From: Vagococcus fluvialis bH819
GTDB taxonomy: Bacteria; Bacillota; Bacilli; Lactobacillales; Vagococcaceae
Assembly: GCF_900163795.1 (NCBI RefSeq)
Contig: NZ_FWFD01000018.1
Coordinates: 1 to 64,000 of the forward strand
Direction: 5' to 3'
Length of the DNA: 64,000 nt
Shown here: in pieces, positions 51,235 to 59,146 of the stretch
Position numbering within the stretch: position 1 is the first letter of the stretch
Layout of the letters: every line of letters starts with the position of its first letter
Made by a program: the position numbers and the translations under genes
The notes under the pieces: generated by a model
Database searches by the model: none
Seen by the model: only the letters and a program-made list of their open reading frames with translations
Told to the model about the DNA's origin: nothing

Positions 51235-52941
51235 ATGGTTTATACAAAACATTTTCCAATACATAGTTTTAAAAACTTAAAGAGAGCAGAAAAATATATT
51301 AGTAACGCAGATAAGACATTAGTTGATTACAATGAAGAACCTTCTCGTTTAGATGATTTATTTAGATATATCGCAAATAATGATAAAACAATGATGAAAC
51401 AACTTGTATCAACATATGGTGTTGTAGATTCTGAAACTGCATATGAAGAGTTTAAGTACACAAAAATGAAAGCAGCTTATATGACAGGAAGAAATTATAA
51501 ATTTAATTCTGTTACTAAGAAACTTGAACCACCATCATTAATAGATATTGAAAAAAAAAATACTGTCTTAGCTCGACATTTGATTCAGTCATTCTCACCT
51601 GAAGATAATTTAACGCCGGAACAGGTTCATGAGATAGGTCGAAAAACGATTTTAGAATTTACTGGTGGTGAATATGAATTTGTCATAGCGACACATACAG
51701 ACAAAGAACATATTCATAACCACATTATACTTAACACAACTAATTTAGAAACTGGTAAGGCATTGCCTTGGAAAATTGCAAAAACAAAAGGAGGGCATAA
51801 AGATATTTCAAAGTTTAATTTTGAAAAAATTTCAGACAAAGTAGCGTCAGAATATGGAGCAAGATTAATTGAAAAATCACCTAAAAATTCACATCAGAAA
51901 TATACTAAATGGGAAACAGAATCAATCTATAAACTAAAAATAAAATCTCGTTTAGATTATTTGATAGAGCATAGTTCCTCAATAGATGACTTCATGCTGA
52001 AGGCTGAAGCTTTAAATCTTTCTGTTAATTTTTCGGGCAAGTGGGCCACCTATCGTTTGTTGGATGAACCGCAAATTAAAAATACAAGGGGACGAAATAT
52101 AGTTAAAGGAGATCCAACGCGATATAACAAAGAATCCATAGAAGAGAAATTAAAAGAGAATTCAGGGATATTTTCTATAGAGGATGTAGTAGAAAATTAT
52201 CATGAAAAGACTAGTCGGGTAGAACAAGATTTTGATTACCAAATTACAGTGGAGGACTGGCAAGTATCACACTCAACTGAGAAAGGGTATTATCTGAATG
52301 TTGATGTTGGATATAATGAACCAGGAAAACTTTTTATAGGAAGTTATAAGGTAGATAGACTAGAAGATGGTCAGTTGAATCTATTCATCAAAGAGAAAGA
52401 CTTCTTTTATTTGATGAATGATAAGCACTCAGAATTTAATAGGTATATAACTGGTGCTAGTTTGGTAAGACAGTTACAACGTTATAATGGACAGGTTCCA
52501 TTGAAAAAAGAGCCAGTAATGACACAATTAAAAGAACTAGTCTATGCGATTAATTTTTTAGCAGAGCATGATGTTCAGGATGGCCGCCAACTACGAAATT
52601 TAGAAAATCAGTTTGACCAGGCATTAACTGAAGCAAACGAAACGCTGGAAAAATTATCAGAAAAAATGATGATGCTACATCAAATCAGTAAGCTGCTTAT
52701 TGAATCAGAGGTGACTCAGCAACCTCAAGAAGTGCAAAGAAAGTTATCTAGCTTATTACCACATGCGACACTTAATGAGCTTAGTTATGACGACATTAAA
52801 AGTGAAATAGCTTCCATTCAGAAGAGCCAAACCTATTTAAAAGAAACAGTCAAAACAACCGTTAAGAAAATAGAAAATGTTCATCTAATTCAAGCTATGC
52901 CGAATAAAAATCATGAAATAAAACAAGAAAGAAAAGTTTAA
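51235..52941 (+). CDS. MOBP-type relaxase
   Basis: A 568-residue conjugative relaxase starting right after mobC. Motif III is clear: FVIATHTDKEHIHNHIILNTT (His triad, residues about 152-165), preceded by LARHLIQSFSPEDNLTPEQVHEIGRK and followed by SKFNFEKISDKVASEYGARLIEKS, as in MobA/MobL/VirD2-like MOBP proteins. The nucleophilic tyrosine should be near the N-terminus (Tyr3 or Tyr22). The C-terminal half is a helical extension for recruitment by the coupling protein. It nicks oriT and pilots the strand to the recipient. Confidence 0.9.
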   Translation: MVYTKHFPIHSFKNLKRAEKYISNADKTLVDYNEEPSRLDDLFRYIANNDKTMMKQLVSTYGVVDSETAYEEFKYTKMKAAYMTGRNYKFNSVTKKLEPPSLIDIEKKNTVLARHLIQSFSPEDNLTPEQVHEIGRKTILEFTGGEYEFVIATHTDKEHIHNHIILNTTNLETGKALPWKIAKTKGGHKDISKFNFEKISDKVASEYGARLIEKSPKNSHQKYTKWETESIYKLKIKSRLDYLIEHSSSIDDFMLKAEALNLSVNFSGKWATYRLLDEPQIKNTRGRNIVKGDPTRYNKESIEEKLKENSGIFSIEDVVENYHEKTSRVEQDFDYQITVEDWQVSHSTEKGYYLNVDVGYNEPGKLFIGSYKVDRLEDGQLNLFIKEKDFFYLMNDKHSEFNRYITGASLVRQLQRYNGQVPLKKEPVMTQLKELVYAINFLAEHDVQDGRQLRNLENQFDQALTEANETLEKLSEKMMMLHQISKLLIESEVTQQPQEVQRKLSSLLPHATLNELSYDDIKSEIASIQKSQTYLKETVKTTVKKIENVHLIQAMPNKNHEIKQERKV

Positions 52942-52993
52942 CCTGGTGTTTCAGTAATTGATTAGATAAAATTAAAAAGTAAGGAAGAAAATA

Positions 52994-53206
52994 ATGAGTG
53001 ATAAACAAAACGAACTACTAGAAGAATTGAAACTAATTTATTCATGGCAACATAGCCACTTATCAGATATTCTTTATTATTTAGCTAAACGCGATTATGA
53101 TATGTTCGATAGTCAAACAATACGAATTTATGATCAATTGAGTGAAGAGGAATATGTTAAAGTAGTTAATGAATTTTCTAAATGGATAATAGAGAAATCT
53201 ATTTAG
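52994..53206 (+). CDS. Small hypothetical protein
   Basis: A 70-residue acidic protein with AAGGAAG before the ATG. It appears to be all-helical (ELLEELKLIYSWQHSHLSDILYYLAKRDYDMFDSQTIRIYDQLSEEEYVKVVNEF). No family recognised. Transcribed in the same direction as the relaxase, 52 bases downstream. Confidence 0.55.
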   Translation: MSDKQNELLEELKLIYSWQHSHLSDILYYLAKRDYDMFDSQTIRIYDQLSEEEYVKVVNEFSKWIIEKSI

Positions 53207-53256
53207 TTATACATAATGACAATAGGAGATAGGGCAATGACAAGAAAGGAGAAAGT

Positions 53257-53565
53257 ATGAAATTAGAATTTGATAATATTAAATTTGGATATTTTGTAAG
53301 TGAAATAAATGTTGAAAATTGGGAGATTGAAGAAAAATTAATTGAAGATCCAGTTTTTGGCAAAAATAGTGATTACTATTTTACGTTAGGCGATAATCAT
53401 GATACTAGTGATATTGCAATGTTTGTTTCAGAAGTACGAGAAAATGTTATAGAGAAAATACCGTACGAAGAAATTAAAGACTTACCAAAGAACATACAAA
53501 AAAATATAGAACTGTATAGAAATATAAAAACAAATGAATTTACAGGTATTGTCAAAGTGCAATAG
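53257..53565 (+). CDS. Small hypothetical protein
   Basis: A 102-residue acidic protein (GAAAGGAGAAAGT upstream) with mixed beta and helix sequence (MKLEFDNIKFGYFVSEINVENWEIEEKLIEDPVFGKNSDYYFTL). No known motif. Low charge balance, high Asp/Glu and small size would also suit a DNA-mimic anti-restriction protein, but the evidence is weak. Confidence 0.5.
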   Translation: MKLEFDNIKFGYFVSEINVENWEIEEKLIEDPVFGKNSDYYFTLGDNHDTSDIAMFVSEVRENVIEKIPYEEIKDLPKNIQKNIELYRNIKTNEFTGIVKVQ

Positions 53566-53652
53566 GCAATTATATTTAGTTATACTTAAAGTCAATAGGC
53601 AAAGAACAGGGTATAAATATTTTAAGGAAAATTAAGTAACGAACGTGTATGT

Positions 53653-53658
53653 TATAAT
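53653..53658 (+). promoter_or_regulatory. Extended -10 promoter
   Basis: TATGTTATAATC with TG one base before TATAAT (53653-53658), about 118 bases upstream of the 53776 gene. No good -35 box, as is acceptable for extended -10 promoters. Confidence 0.45.
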
Positions 53659-53775
53659 CATATTATTATAAAATTAAGACTGATTAACGGTAGGAGAAAA
53701 AAATAAAAACCGTAGAAAATAAGAATCTCTAAAAATATATTAATTAATATGAATTCAAGAAAGGAAGGCTCTTTC

Positions 53776-54609
53776 ATGATAGTTAAGACTCTACACGTTA
53801 AAGAGAGGCGACAAAAAAAAGTCTTTGAGATATACCCTAATCAAAAAGAATATACTTTCAGAGTCGATAAAAAGATTGAAGATAAAATGAAAGTAGGTAA
53901 GCTGGTTCGTTTTTCAAAACAGCAACTTTTATATGTAACTGAAGTGATCACTGATTGTGAAGATGAAGAACAATATACGGGAACAGTTAAAAGAATTGTT
54001 AAATTAAAAAATCGACCAATTATTTTTTTAACTGATGATGATTTAGAAGAACGACGTATTGAACGAGAAAAGCAAGCAAAAAAACAGCAAAATATTGCGA
54101 ATCATACTAAGAAAATTTGTGTTGCTCAGGGAACTTATTTAATGATGGAAGGGAAAAACTTTAGAAACCTAAATAAAATCGTTAAAGTAGAAGTCAATAA
54201 AAATATACAAAAATGGGTTCAGATAGGTGATATTCTTTATATTCGCTATGTAAATAAAAATGGAAATAATGTGTATCGTTATGTGTTAGTTCAAGAAATT
54301 ATTCCGGATTTTTTAATTACACGTAAAAAAACTGAGTGTGAAGTCGTTCATCATTATTACCAAAAAACGGCAAAAGGTTATGTTAAAACGATGCTTCAAA
54401 AGAACGGTTTACCTGTACCACCTAAAAAGATAGCAGCTAAGAAGAAAAAGCCTAAAAAGCAAGCAAGTAAAGTTGAAGATAAACAAGTAGTACCTCTTTC
54501 AAGAAAAAAAGAAGCAGAAAAAAAGAAAGAAGATCTTGAAAAAAATAAATCAGGTCATAGTTGGACTATGAGGCAAAGAAATAGTAATTCCCCTGGAGAT
54601 ATTAACTAA
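53776..54609 (+). CDS. Basic DNA- or RNA-binding-like hypothetical protein
   Basis: A 277-residue protein. ATG 53776 is used as AAAGGAAGG lies eight bases upstream; an outer start at 53749 does not have one. The first 200 residues look like two related beta-barrel-type domains (MIVKTLHVKERRQKKVFEIYPNQKEYTFRVDKKIEDKMKVGKLVRFS; KICVAQGTYLMMEGKNFRNLNKIVKVEVNKNIQKWVQIGDILYIRYV), and the end is very basic (PPKKIAAKKKKPKKQASK). It probably binds nucleic acid. It is the last gene of the plus-strand transfer region. Confidence 0.55.
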   Translation: MIVKTLHVKERRQKKVFEIYPNQKEYTFRVDKKIEDKMKVGKLVRFSKQQLLYVTEVITDCEDEEQYTGTVKRIVKLKNRPIIFLTDDDLEERRIEREKQAKKQQNIANHTKKICVAQGTYLMMEGKNFRNLNKIVKVEVNKNIQKWVQIGDILYIRYVNKNGNNVYRYVLVQEIIPDFLITRKKTECEVVHHYYQKTAKGYVKTMLQKNGLPVPPKKIAAKKKKPKKQASKVEDKQVVPLSRKKEAEKKKEDLEKNKSGHSWTMRQRNSNSPGDIN

Positions 54610-54663
54610 TTTCTCTATGTTGTTTTGGGTGTTTTTCCTATGATGTTTGATATAGGAAGCGAT

Positions 54664-54819
54664 TGAATAATGAGCTTTCTATTGAGTCGGCGCCGCGGTG
54701 GTGGCGGTCGGAGCAAGGCGACTCAAACGACAAGGTGGTTTTCCTTGTCGCAGCTTATTAGAAAGAGAAGAAATAAAACAGTCTAAAACCTTGATAACAA
54801 TAGGTTTTAGACTGTTTTT
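54664..54819 (+). ncRNA. Candidate structured non-coding RNA with own terminator
   Basis: A GC-rich block in AT-rich surroundings that can fold as a three-way junction: outer stem CTTTCTA / TAGAAAG (54675-54681 with 54759-54765), arm 1 GAGTCG / CGACTC (54684-54689 with 54719-54724) enclosing GCGCCGCGGTGGTGGCGGTCGG, arm 2 CGACAAGG / CCTTGTCG (54728-54735 with 54743-54750). A strong terminator follows at 54778. No ORF with ribosome site fits. A related GC-rich core recurs near 58971-59000. Confidence 0.5.
54778..54819 (+). terminator. Rho-independent terminator
   Basis: A perfect 14-bp stem ACAGTCTAAAACCT / AGGTTTTAGACTGT (54778-54791 with 54802-54815) followed by TTTTTA. It ends transcription from the transfer region and/or the structured RNA. 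Confidence 0.92.
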
Positions 54820-54823
54820 ATGT

Positions 54824-54829
54824 TATAAT
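54824..54829 (+). promoter_or_regulatory. Extended -10 promoter of the holin-like toxin locus
   Basis: TGTTATAAT with TATAAT at 54824-54829, immediately after the terminator and about 55 bases before the first possible toxin start. Confidence 0.55.
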
Positions 54830-54882
54830 AAAGAAGTAGAGAAGTTAGTGACGGTGGCTATCTTTTAATGGAGGTGGTGCTT

Positions 54883-55053
54883 ATGAAAATAAGTATTAAA
54901 TCTAGGAAAGGAGAAGCCCTTTTGTCTGCATTGGAAACTATCCAATTATTATTAGGTTTTGGCACTTTTGTCATTGCGTTAATAAAATTGGTTGTTGACC
55001 TTGTAAAAAATGACAAAAAAAATAACCGTTCACTTAAACTTTGGCTAGTTTAA
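54883..55053 (+). CDS. Holin-like type I toxin (TxpA/BsrG-like family)
   Basis: ATG 54883 follows GGAGGTGGTGCTT and gives 56 residues; a second likely start is TTG 54922 with AAGGAGAAG upstream, giving 43 residues beginning LSALETIQLLLGFGTFVIALIKLVVDLV. The pattern S-A/x-L-E-T/S-I-Q-L-x-x-x-F-G-x-F is typical of short putative holin-like toxins of Firmicutes. These are membrane-damaging type I toxins silenced by an antisense RNA. The C-terminal codons lie inside a bidirectional terminator hairpin, and a promoter faces the gene from the right, so toxin and antitoxin RNAs converge. It would be a third plasmid addiction module. Confidence 0.75.
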   Translation: MKISIKSRKGEALLSALETIQLLLGFGTFVIALIKLVVDLVKNDKKNNRSLKLWLV

Positions 55054-55066
55054 CGGTTATTTTTTA
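55015..55066. terminator. Bidirectional terminator overlapping the toxin 3' end
   Basis: AAAAAATAACCGTT (from 55016) pairs with AACGGTTATTTTTT (55052-55065), with A and T runs on either side; it ends the toxin mRNA and the convergent antisense RNA. Confidence 0.8.
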
Positions 55067-55132
55067 CCAAAACAATGCTACCGTCTTTAACGGTTCTACT
55101 TAGGGGCGTATTTCCAGTACGTCCCTTTCACT
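55016..55132 (-). ncRNA. Candidate antisense antitoxin RNA of the holin-like toxin
   Basis: On the minus strand a TGGTATAAT extended -10 box (TATAAT complement of 55138-55143) would start an RNA near 55130 that runs left into the toxin 3' end. It contains GACGTACTGGAAATACGCC and ACCGTTAAAGACGGT hairpins and ends at the shared terminator. Extent inferred. Confidence 0.5.
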
Positions 55133-55167
55133 TAGTATTATACCATGAATCAATAAAAAATGTTACT

Positions 55168-55217
55168 AAAAACACTATCTAAACCATATATCATAGTTGG
55201 TTTAGATAGTGTTTTTT
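55168..55217. terminator. Terminator at the end of the pcfK-pcfJ operon
   Basis: AACACTATCTAAACCA / TGGTTTAGATAGTGTT stem (55170-55185 with 55198-55213) with A run on the left and T run on the right; bidirectional. Confidence 0.9.
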
Positions 55218-56563
55218 TAGCTTATTCTTTTTATTTTATCTTCCCATTTGTTGATTGCCTTTTGTAAGTCGTTGGCTACTGTTTCACGGTTATATTTCCC
55301 TTGTACCTGGGCAACGTGTTGATTTTTATATTCTAAGGTAAAGTATGGTTTTTCGACTTCATCTTTTTGTCTAATGAAGATTATATTTGTATCGCCTTTT
55401 GTGTGATTATCTAAGTAGTGTTTCCCACCAACACAATGATGTAAAGCATTTCCCTCATTAACAATCTCTTGTAAATCTTTAGGAACAAGGAACATAAATT
55501 CATCAATTTCTTGTTCATACTTCTGTAAAGATTTTTTTCGTTTCTCATACTCTTTTTCTTCTAGTTCTCTTTCAAGTTTCCCAATAACACTAACTAAATC
55601 ATCATGAGCTTTTCTAATGTCTTTAGGAAAAATGATTAAATCACTTGTTAAAGGTGTTTCTAGTTCCTGTAACATATAAATGTAATCTAAATAGTAATCA
55701 AATGAAAACTTTTGCTCTTCAAGATAATTAATAAATTTACGAAGATTAATTTCTTTAGGTAACTTCTTTAACTGCTTGTAATGAATTAGTCTGTCTAAAT
55801 TATCAATCATTTTAATATGTCGCTTTTCTAAATACAGTTGTATCATAATTTCATTAAATGATTTATCTGATTTTTTTAAGAGTGACTTATTTTTCTTTAA
55901 CCAATTTTTATTAATTGTTGTCATGTCTACTGTACTGTAATAGTCTTTTCCATAGGGTAATTTACCTGTAAACATGATGTTCTCTGCTAGTCTTTTATTT
56001 CCGATTTTTTGTAGGTATTCAATTTCATATCTGTACTTATAAATTCGACTAATATCTTCTCGTTGAATTCTAGGTAATGTTAAATACTTTAAATCTCGAT
56101 TGTTTTTTAATTTAGATTGCCAGTTGTTTGGATAAAAAATAGTGTTGGTATAGTTTCCACTCATAAAACCGTAACTGGTTCTTAGTCCATTGTCCCACTG
56201 GTTATTATAAGTATTATAGGCTTTGATATGTTTGCCATTTTCAAAACGTTCGAAGTTTGTTAATCGCTTTGAAAGAATTTCTTTACCCTCTTTTATTTCT
56301 TGCCAGTAATCATGAGATTGTATCTCGATTCGATTTTTAGAAACAAGGATAATTGAAAACTGATAAAATTTTACAGAGAACGTTAATCGTGAGTTTTTCG
56401 TCAGTCTTTTTTTAATAAGTTCGCAACCAGTACGCTCACTGGACTTAATCGTCTTTTCTTTGTTGCTCCATTCAAAAATTGGAATTTGGCTTTCACACCA
56501 CTTAAAGAAGTCTTTAGGTGGTGTGAGCGTTTTGCCAATTTCTTTAGTTAATTGATTAGTCAT
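55217..56563 (-). CDS. PcfJ-like protein
   Basis: A 448-residue protein. The C-terminal part holds the PcfJ-family motif EGNALHHCVGGKHY (near residue 371) followed by TNIIFIRQKDEVEKPYFTLEYKNQHVAQVQGKYNRE and a helical end. The N-terminal 300 residues are charged and mixed. PcfJ is encoded in the transfer region of pCF10 but homologues are common on Firmicutes plasmids and integrative elements; its biochemical role is unknown. The gene starts inside the stop of the PcfK-like gene (TAATG) and is transcribed against the transfer operon. Confidence 0.82.
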   Translation of the reverse strand: MTNQLTKEIGKTLTPPKDFFKWCESQIPIFEWSNKEKTIKSSERTGCELIKKRLTKNSRLTFSVKFYQFSIILVSKNRIEIQSHDYWQEIKEGKEILSKRLTNFERFENGKHIKAYNTYNNQWDNGLRTSYGFMSGNYTNTIFYPNNWQSKLKNNRDLKYLTLPRIQREDISRIYKYRYEIEYLQKIGNKRLAENIMFTGKLPYGKDYYSTVDMTTINKNWLKKNKSLLKKSDKSFNEIMIQLYLEKRHIKMIDNLDRLIHYKQLKKLPKEINLRKFINYLEEQKFSFDYYLDYIYMLQELETPLTSDLIIFPKDIRKAHDDLVSVIGKLERELEEKEYEKRKKSLQKYEQEIDEFMFLVPKDLQEIVNEGNALHHCVGGKHYLDNHTKGDTNIIFIRQKDEVEKPYFTLEYKNQHVAQVQGKYNRETVANDLQKAINKWEDKIKRIS

Positions 56564-57426
56564 TAGATTGTTGCGAACAACTCAAGTTGTTGCTCGTTTT
56601 CTTCTTGTTGTTCGGCTCCCCCTTTCTCACTTGCTGGGAGAACATTACTAGTAATTTTTGTTACGTTATTAACTGGTTCAGTTTTTTTCTTAACTTTAGG
56701 TTGAGCCTTAGCTTTCTTTTTAGGTTTAGCTTTTGGTAGTTCATAGTGAATGAAGTAATCAGATACCCACTGAAAAACGGTATTATCTTCAACCATGACT
56801 GATGGACTATTCTTATCCGTTTTACGAGCTTGGTCTGAACAATAGGTAAATGCTCCTTTTAATGTCTTACCCTCTGTTAGAATGCCTTTAAATAGCTCTT
56901 GGTTGGTTTGTTTACAAAGCCATTGATGAATACGCTCGATAGGTTGTGAACTTTCTTGTTTGATTTCAGACAACATTTTTTCTAAGGCTTGCTCTATACA
57001 GTTTTCTAAAACTGGCTCTGTGTGATTTTCTTCTGTTTTGGTGTCATGTTGTCTGAAAAATCGGTCATACTCTAACTCGTCACTTAGGACTAACCATTGA
57101 TAAAATTTACCATTTTCTCTCATGCTATCAATGGATAAGTACAATGATGTATAGTCATTTTCTTCTGTCATTTTAGAGATAGGAGCTTGTAATGGTAATC
57201 TACTCAAGTAACCTTGTAAGGTCTTAATATCATACATTTGGATAGTTTCATGGGCATAGAATGTTAACCATTGAAATTTTTTGTCATTCTTTATTTTTTC
57301 TTCTTTTTTAAAGGCTACACTCATGTAACCTCTGTCACAGTCAAAGACTGCGACAGGTAAGTTTTTATCAAATTTTGATAAGTGTTCTTGTAGTTCTTGG
57401 ATAGTATCTGCTTTTAATATGGTCAT
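56563..57426 (-). CDS. PcfK-like protein
   Basis: A 287-residue protein. Residues about 145-235 match PcfK-like proteins (IEQALEKMLSEIKQESSQPIERIHQWLCKQTNQELFKGILTEGKTLKGAFTYC ... VEDNTVFQWVSDYFIHYEL), followed by a Lys/Pro-rich linker (KAKPKKKAKAQPKVKKK). The N-terminal 130 residues form an extra domain (DTIQELQEHLSKFDKNLPVAVFDCDRGYMSVAFK) absent from the short PcfK form. The gene is coupled to the PcfJ-like gene. It starts at ATG 57426 with AAGGAGCG. Both may act in transfer DNA processing. Confidence 0.8.
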   Translation of the reverse strand: MTILKADTIQELQEHLSKFDKNLPVAVFDCDRGYMSVAFKKEEKIKNDKKFQWLTFYAHETIQMYDIKTLQGYLSRLPLQAPISKMTEENDYTSLYLSIDSMRENGKFYQWLVLSDELEYDRFFRQHDTKTEENHTEPVLENCIEQALEKMLSEIKQESSQPIERIHQWLCKQTNQELFKGILTEGKTLKGAFTYCSDQARKTDKNSPSVMVEDNTVFQWVSDYFIHYELPKAKPKKKAKAQPKVKKKTEPVNNVTKITSNVLPASEKGGAEQQEENEQQLELFATI

Positions 57427-57553
57427 TGGTAACGCTCCTTAAAATTTTCTTGTCAAAGGTCGTTACATACGATACAATGATTACGAAGATGCGTGTAATG
57501 ACTATATACGTAGTAACTGGAAATCTTTTGTTGGTCGCAAAAGGTTTCTTTTT

Positions 57554-58150
57554 TTATGGTCTGAAAGGGGAAATGTCATATATATGATGTTTTCCTTTTT
57601 TTAGTTTTTGAATATTTTTAGTTAAATAAGTTTTTAGATGTAAATTTGTTAGCATATTTATAAATTGATTTAACGGTAATTCATCTGCAAAGTACATACT
57701 AAACGTTGTCATAACATAGTCTGATAAACTCATTGACTTAATATTGAAACACTCACAATAAGCTTTTTCTAACGTATCCAGTTCATTAATAAAAGAAACA
57801 TATAGGATAAATTCGATATATTGATAATCACTAAAAACTGATTTATCATCTAAAAAACTAACTTGATAAGTTTCTTTAGCATAGTCTGTTAGAAATAGTA
57901 CAAATGAGTCATACTCTGCAAAGTTACTAGTAACATTATTTTCAGATAAGATAAGTTGTTCTTGATAGAACCAGTCACACATTGAAATTTTTGTGATGTC
58001 TAGCTCTGCAAGTGGTGTATGTAAATATCTATTTAATGAGTACATACTCAATTCTTGATTAATACTATCTAATAGATTTTGTTGTTTATATAAGATGATG
58101 GGTATCTCTTTAAAATTGTTAATAGGTTTTAAGGGGACAGTTAAGTTCAT
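57554..58150 (-). CDS. Hypothetical protein
   Basis: A 198-residue soluble protein with AAAGGAGC before the ATG. It is acidic and rich in Tyr/Phe/Leu, predominantly helical (LDSINQELSMYSLNRYLHTPLAELDITKISMCDWFYQEQLILSEN). No motif is recognised. It overlaps the upstream 75-residue gene by four bases and precedes the PcfK-like gene by 127 bases on the same strand, so a shared operon is likely. Confidence 0.6.
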   Translation of the reverse strand: MNLTVPLKPINNFKEIPIILYKQQNLLDSINQELSMYSLNRYLHTPLAELDITKISMCDWFYQEQLILSENNVTSNFAEYDSFVLFLTDYAKETYQVSFLDDKSVFSDYQYIEFILYVSFINELDTLEKAYCECFNIKSMSLSDYVMTTFSMYFADELPLNQFINMLTNLHLKTYLTKNIQKLKKGKHHIYDISPFRP

Positions 58151-58374
58151 CTTGATAGCTCCTTTAATTTAATCAAAAAACCATTTTTGCTAATATCAAC
58201 ATAAAGATAAGCCAAGTTTTCATCTTTGGTTTGTTCGTAAGTGTCATAAATCATGTTTAAAATATCATCAAGACTAAAGTCTGTAGGTTCTGTTCTTACT
58301 AAATGATGAATTTTTTTAGCAAGCTCAATATAATTCCAACCTGTTAATTTTTTATAAATCGTTCGTGAGTTCAT
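58147..58374 (-). CDS. Small hypothetical protein
   Basis: A 75-residue protein (MNSRTIYKKLTGWNYIELAKKIHHLVRTEPTDFSLDDILNMIYDTYEQTKDENLAYLYVDISKNGFLIKLKELSR, shown only as its key parts: GWNYIELAKKIHHL and LDDILNMIYDTYEQTKDE). It overlaps both neighbours (ATGA with the next gene; the preceding 48-codon ORF extends 22 bases into it), which supports a tight operon. No family recognised. Confidence 0.6.
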   Translation of the reverse strand: MNSRTIYKKLTGWNYIELAKKIHHLVRTEPTDFSLDDILNMIYDTYEQTKDENLAYLYVDISKNGFLIKLKELSR

Positions 58375-58498
58375 AGACGATTTTCCTCTCTCTCGTTGTC
58401 TGCGTTTCTTTCAAAATAACGTTTCTATAAAACCAACTCATTTCGTATTCTTCATCATAGATAAACACTACTAAAGCTAGTAATAATTCCTTATACAT
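58352..58498 (-). CDS. 48-residue hypothetical protein at the start of the pcfK-side operon
   Basis: ATG 58498 follows AAAGTAGG and encodes 48 residues: a hydrophobic start (MYKELLLALVVFIYDEEYEM), then WFYRNVILKETQTTRERKIVYELTNDL. It overlaps the next gene by 23 bases, a spacing typical for coupled genes. The family is not recognised, and the ribosome site is only moderate. Confidence 0.5.
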   Translation of the reverse strand: MYKELLLALVVFIYDEEYEMSWFYRNVILKETQTTRERKIVYELTNDL

Positions 58499-58608
58499 AT
58501 TAAAACCTACTTTCAAAAATCTAATATTTTTTAATGCTAAGAGTTGTTGCTCTTTAAATTCTTTAGTCTTTGAACCATTTGAGTTAGGTGTACAGGGGAG
58601 GGGGGCTG

Positions 58609-58892
58609 GTCATTTGTTTAACTCATGCCTGAGGGATACACAATGCTCCTTTCTTATTTAGATTGTTATGGTTCATTTGTTGCTAGTATGCTTGGGTGTG
58701 GGGGCTATAAAGTGTGAGAACCATAGGCACAAAGATTATACAAGGGCGAGCTTGCTCGTTTATATACCCTTGTCTAATCGACTGAATATGGTACTTGTAT
58801 CACTTAGCCCTCCACTCAAGCATACTAACTTGAACATAATCTAAATAAGAGAATAGGTATGCCGAATGATAAGCATGAGTTAAACAAATGAC
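58609..58892. repeat. Long imperfect inverted repeat
   Basis: The left arm 58609-58706 (GTCATTTGTTTAACTCATGC ... CTTATTTAGATT ... TAGTATGCTTGGGTG ... GGGCT) and right arm 58806-58892 (AGCCC...CACTCAAGCATACTAA ... AATCTAAATAAGAG ... GCATGAGTTAAACAAATGAC) match over most of their length, separated by about 100 bases. It lies between the divergent pcfK-side operon and the SOS polymerase operon. Confidence 0.75.
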
Positions 58893-58906
58893 GGTTTTGA
58901 CTTTTT

Positions 58907-58933
58907 GTTAAACGTTGCGAAGCAGCGTTTAAC
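58907..58933. repeat. Perfect-stem hairpin GTTAAACGTTGC-GAA-GCAGCGTTTAAC
   Basis: Twelve-base arms with one G-T pair and a three-base loop. Together with the adjacent long inverted repeat and the GC-rich word it may be part of a replication- or regulation-related structure. Confidence 0.65.
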
Positions 58934-59093
58934 GGTCTTGGAGTGAGTGCAACGAACGACTTATTGAGGGAGCGGTGGAGGTGGCCGGAGCGACTGAAAT
59001 AAATACCAAATAAAATTGTTTCCTCCTGAAGAAGATAGATCACTAACCAGGCATTTACTTCTTATGAACTTAAAATATTTAAAAACTGTTCGC

Positions 59094-59122
59094 TTGAAAA
59101 TGAGAACGTACGTTTGTATAAT
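59094..59122 (+). promoter_or_regulatory. SOS-controlled promoter with LexA/HdiR-type box
   Basis: TTGAAA (59094-59099), a 17-base spacer, TATAAT (59117-59122). The spacer end holds GAACGTACGTTTG (59104-59116), which fits the Gram-positive LexA consensus CGAACRNRYGTTYC with small deviations. A repressor bound there would block the promoter, so the polymerase operon should be induced by DNA damage. Confidence 0.8.
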
Positions 59123-59146
59123 TATGTCTAAAGGAAGTGAAAATGA

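Larger units (their letters stand above)
58499..59093. other. Gene-free divergent region with a long inverted repeat
   Basis: No supported gene. It contains the imperfect inverted repeat 58609-58706 / 58806-58892, a hairpin ACAAGGG...CCCTTGT in the loop (58741-58773), the perfect hairpin at 58907-58933, and the GC-rich word GCGGTGGAGGTGGCCGGAGCGACT near 58971-58995 that resembles the block at 54693-54722. Confidence 0.55.

Noticed and set aside
58825-59043. 72-codon minus-strand ORF upstream of the polymerase operon
   Set aside because: It runs through the inverted repeat arm, the perfect hairpin and the GC-rich word; no ribosome site and no protein-like composition.
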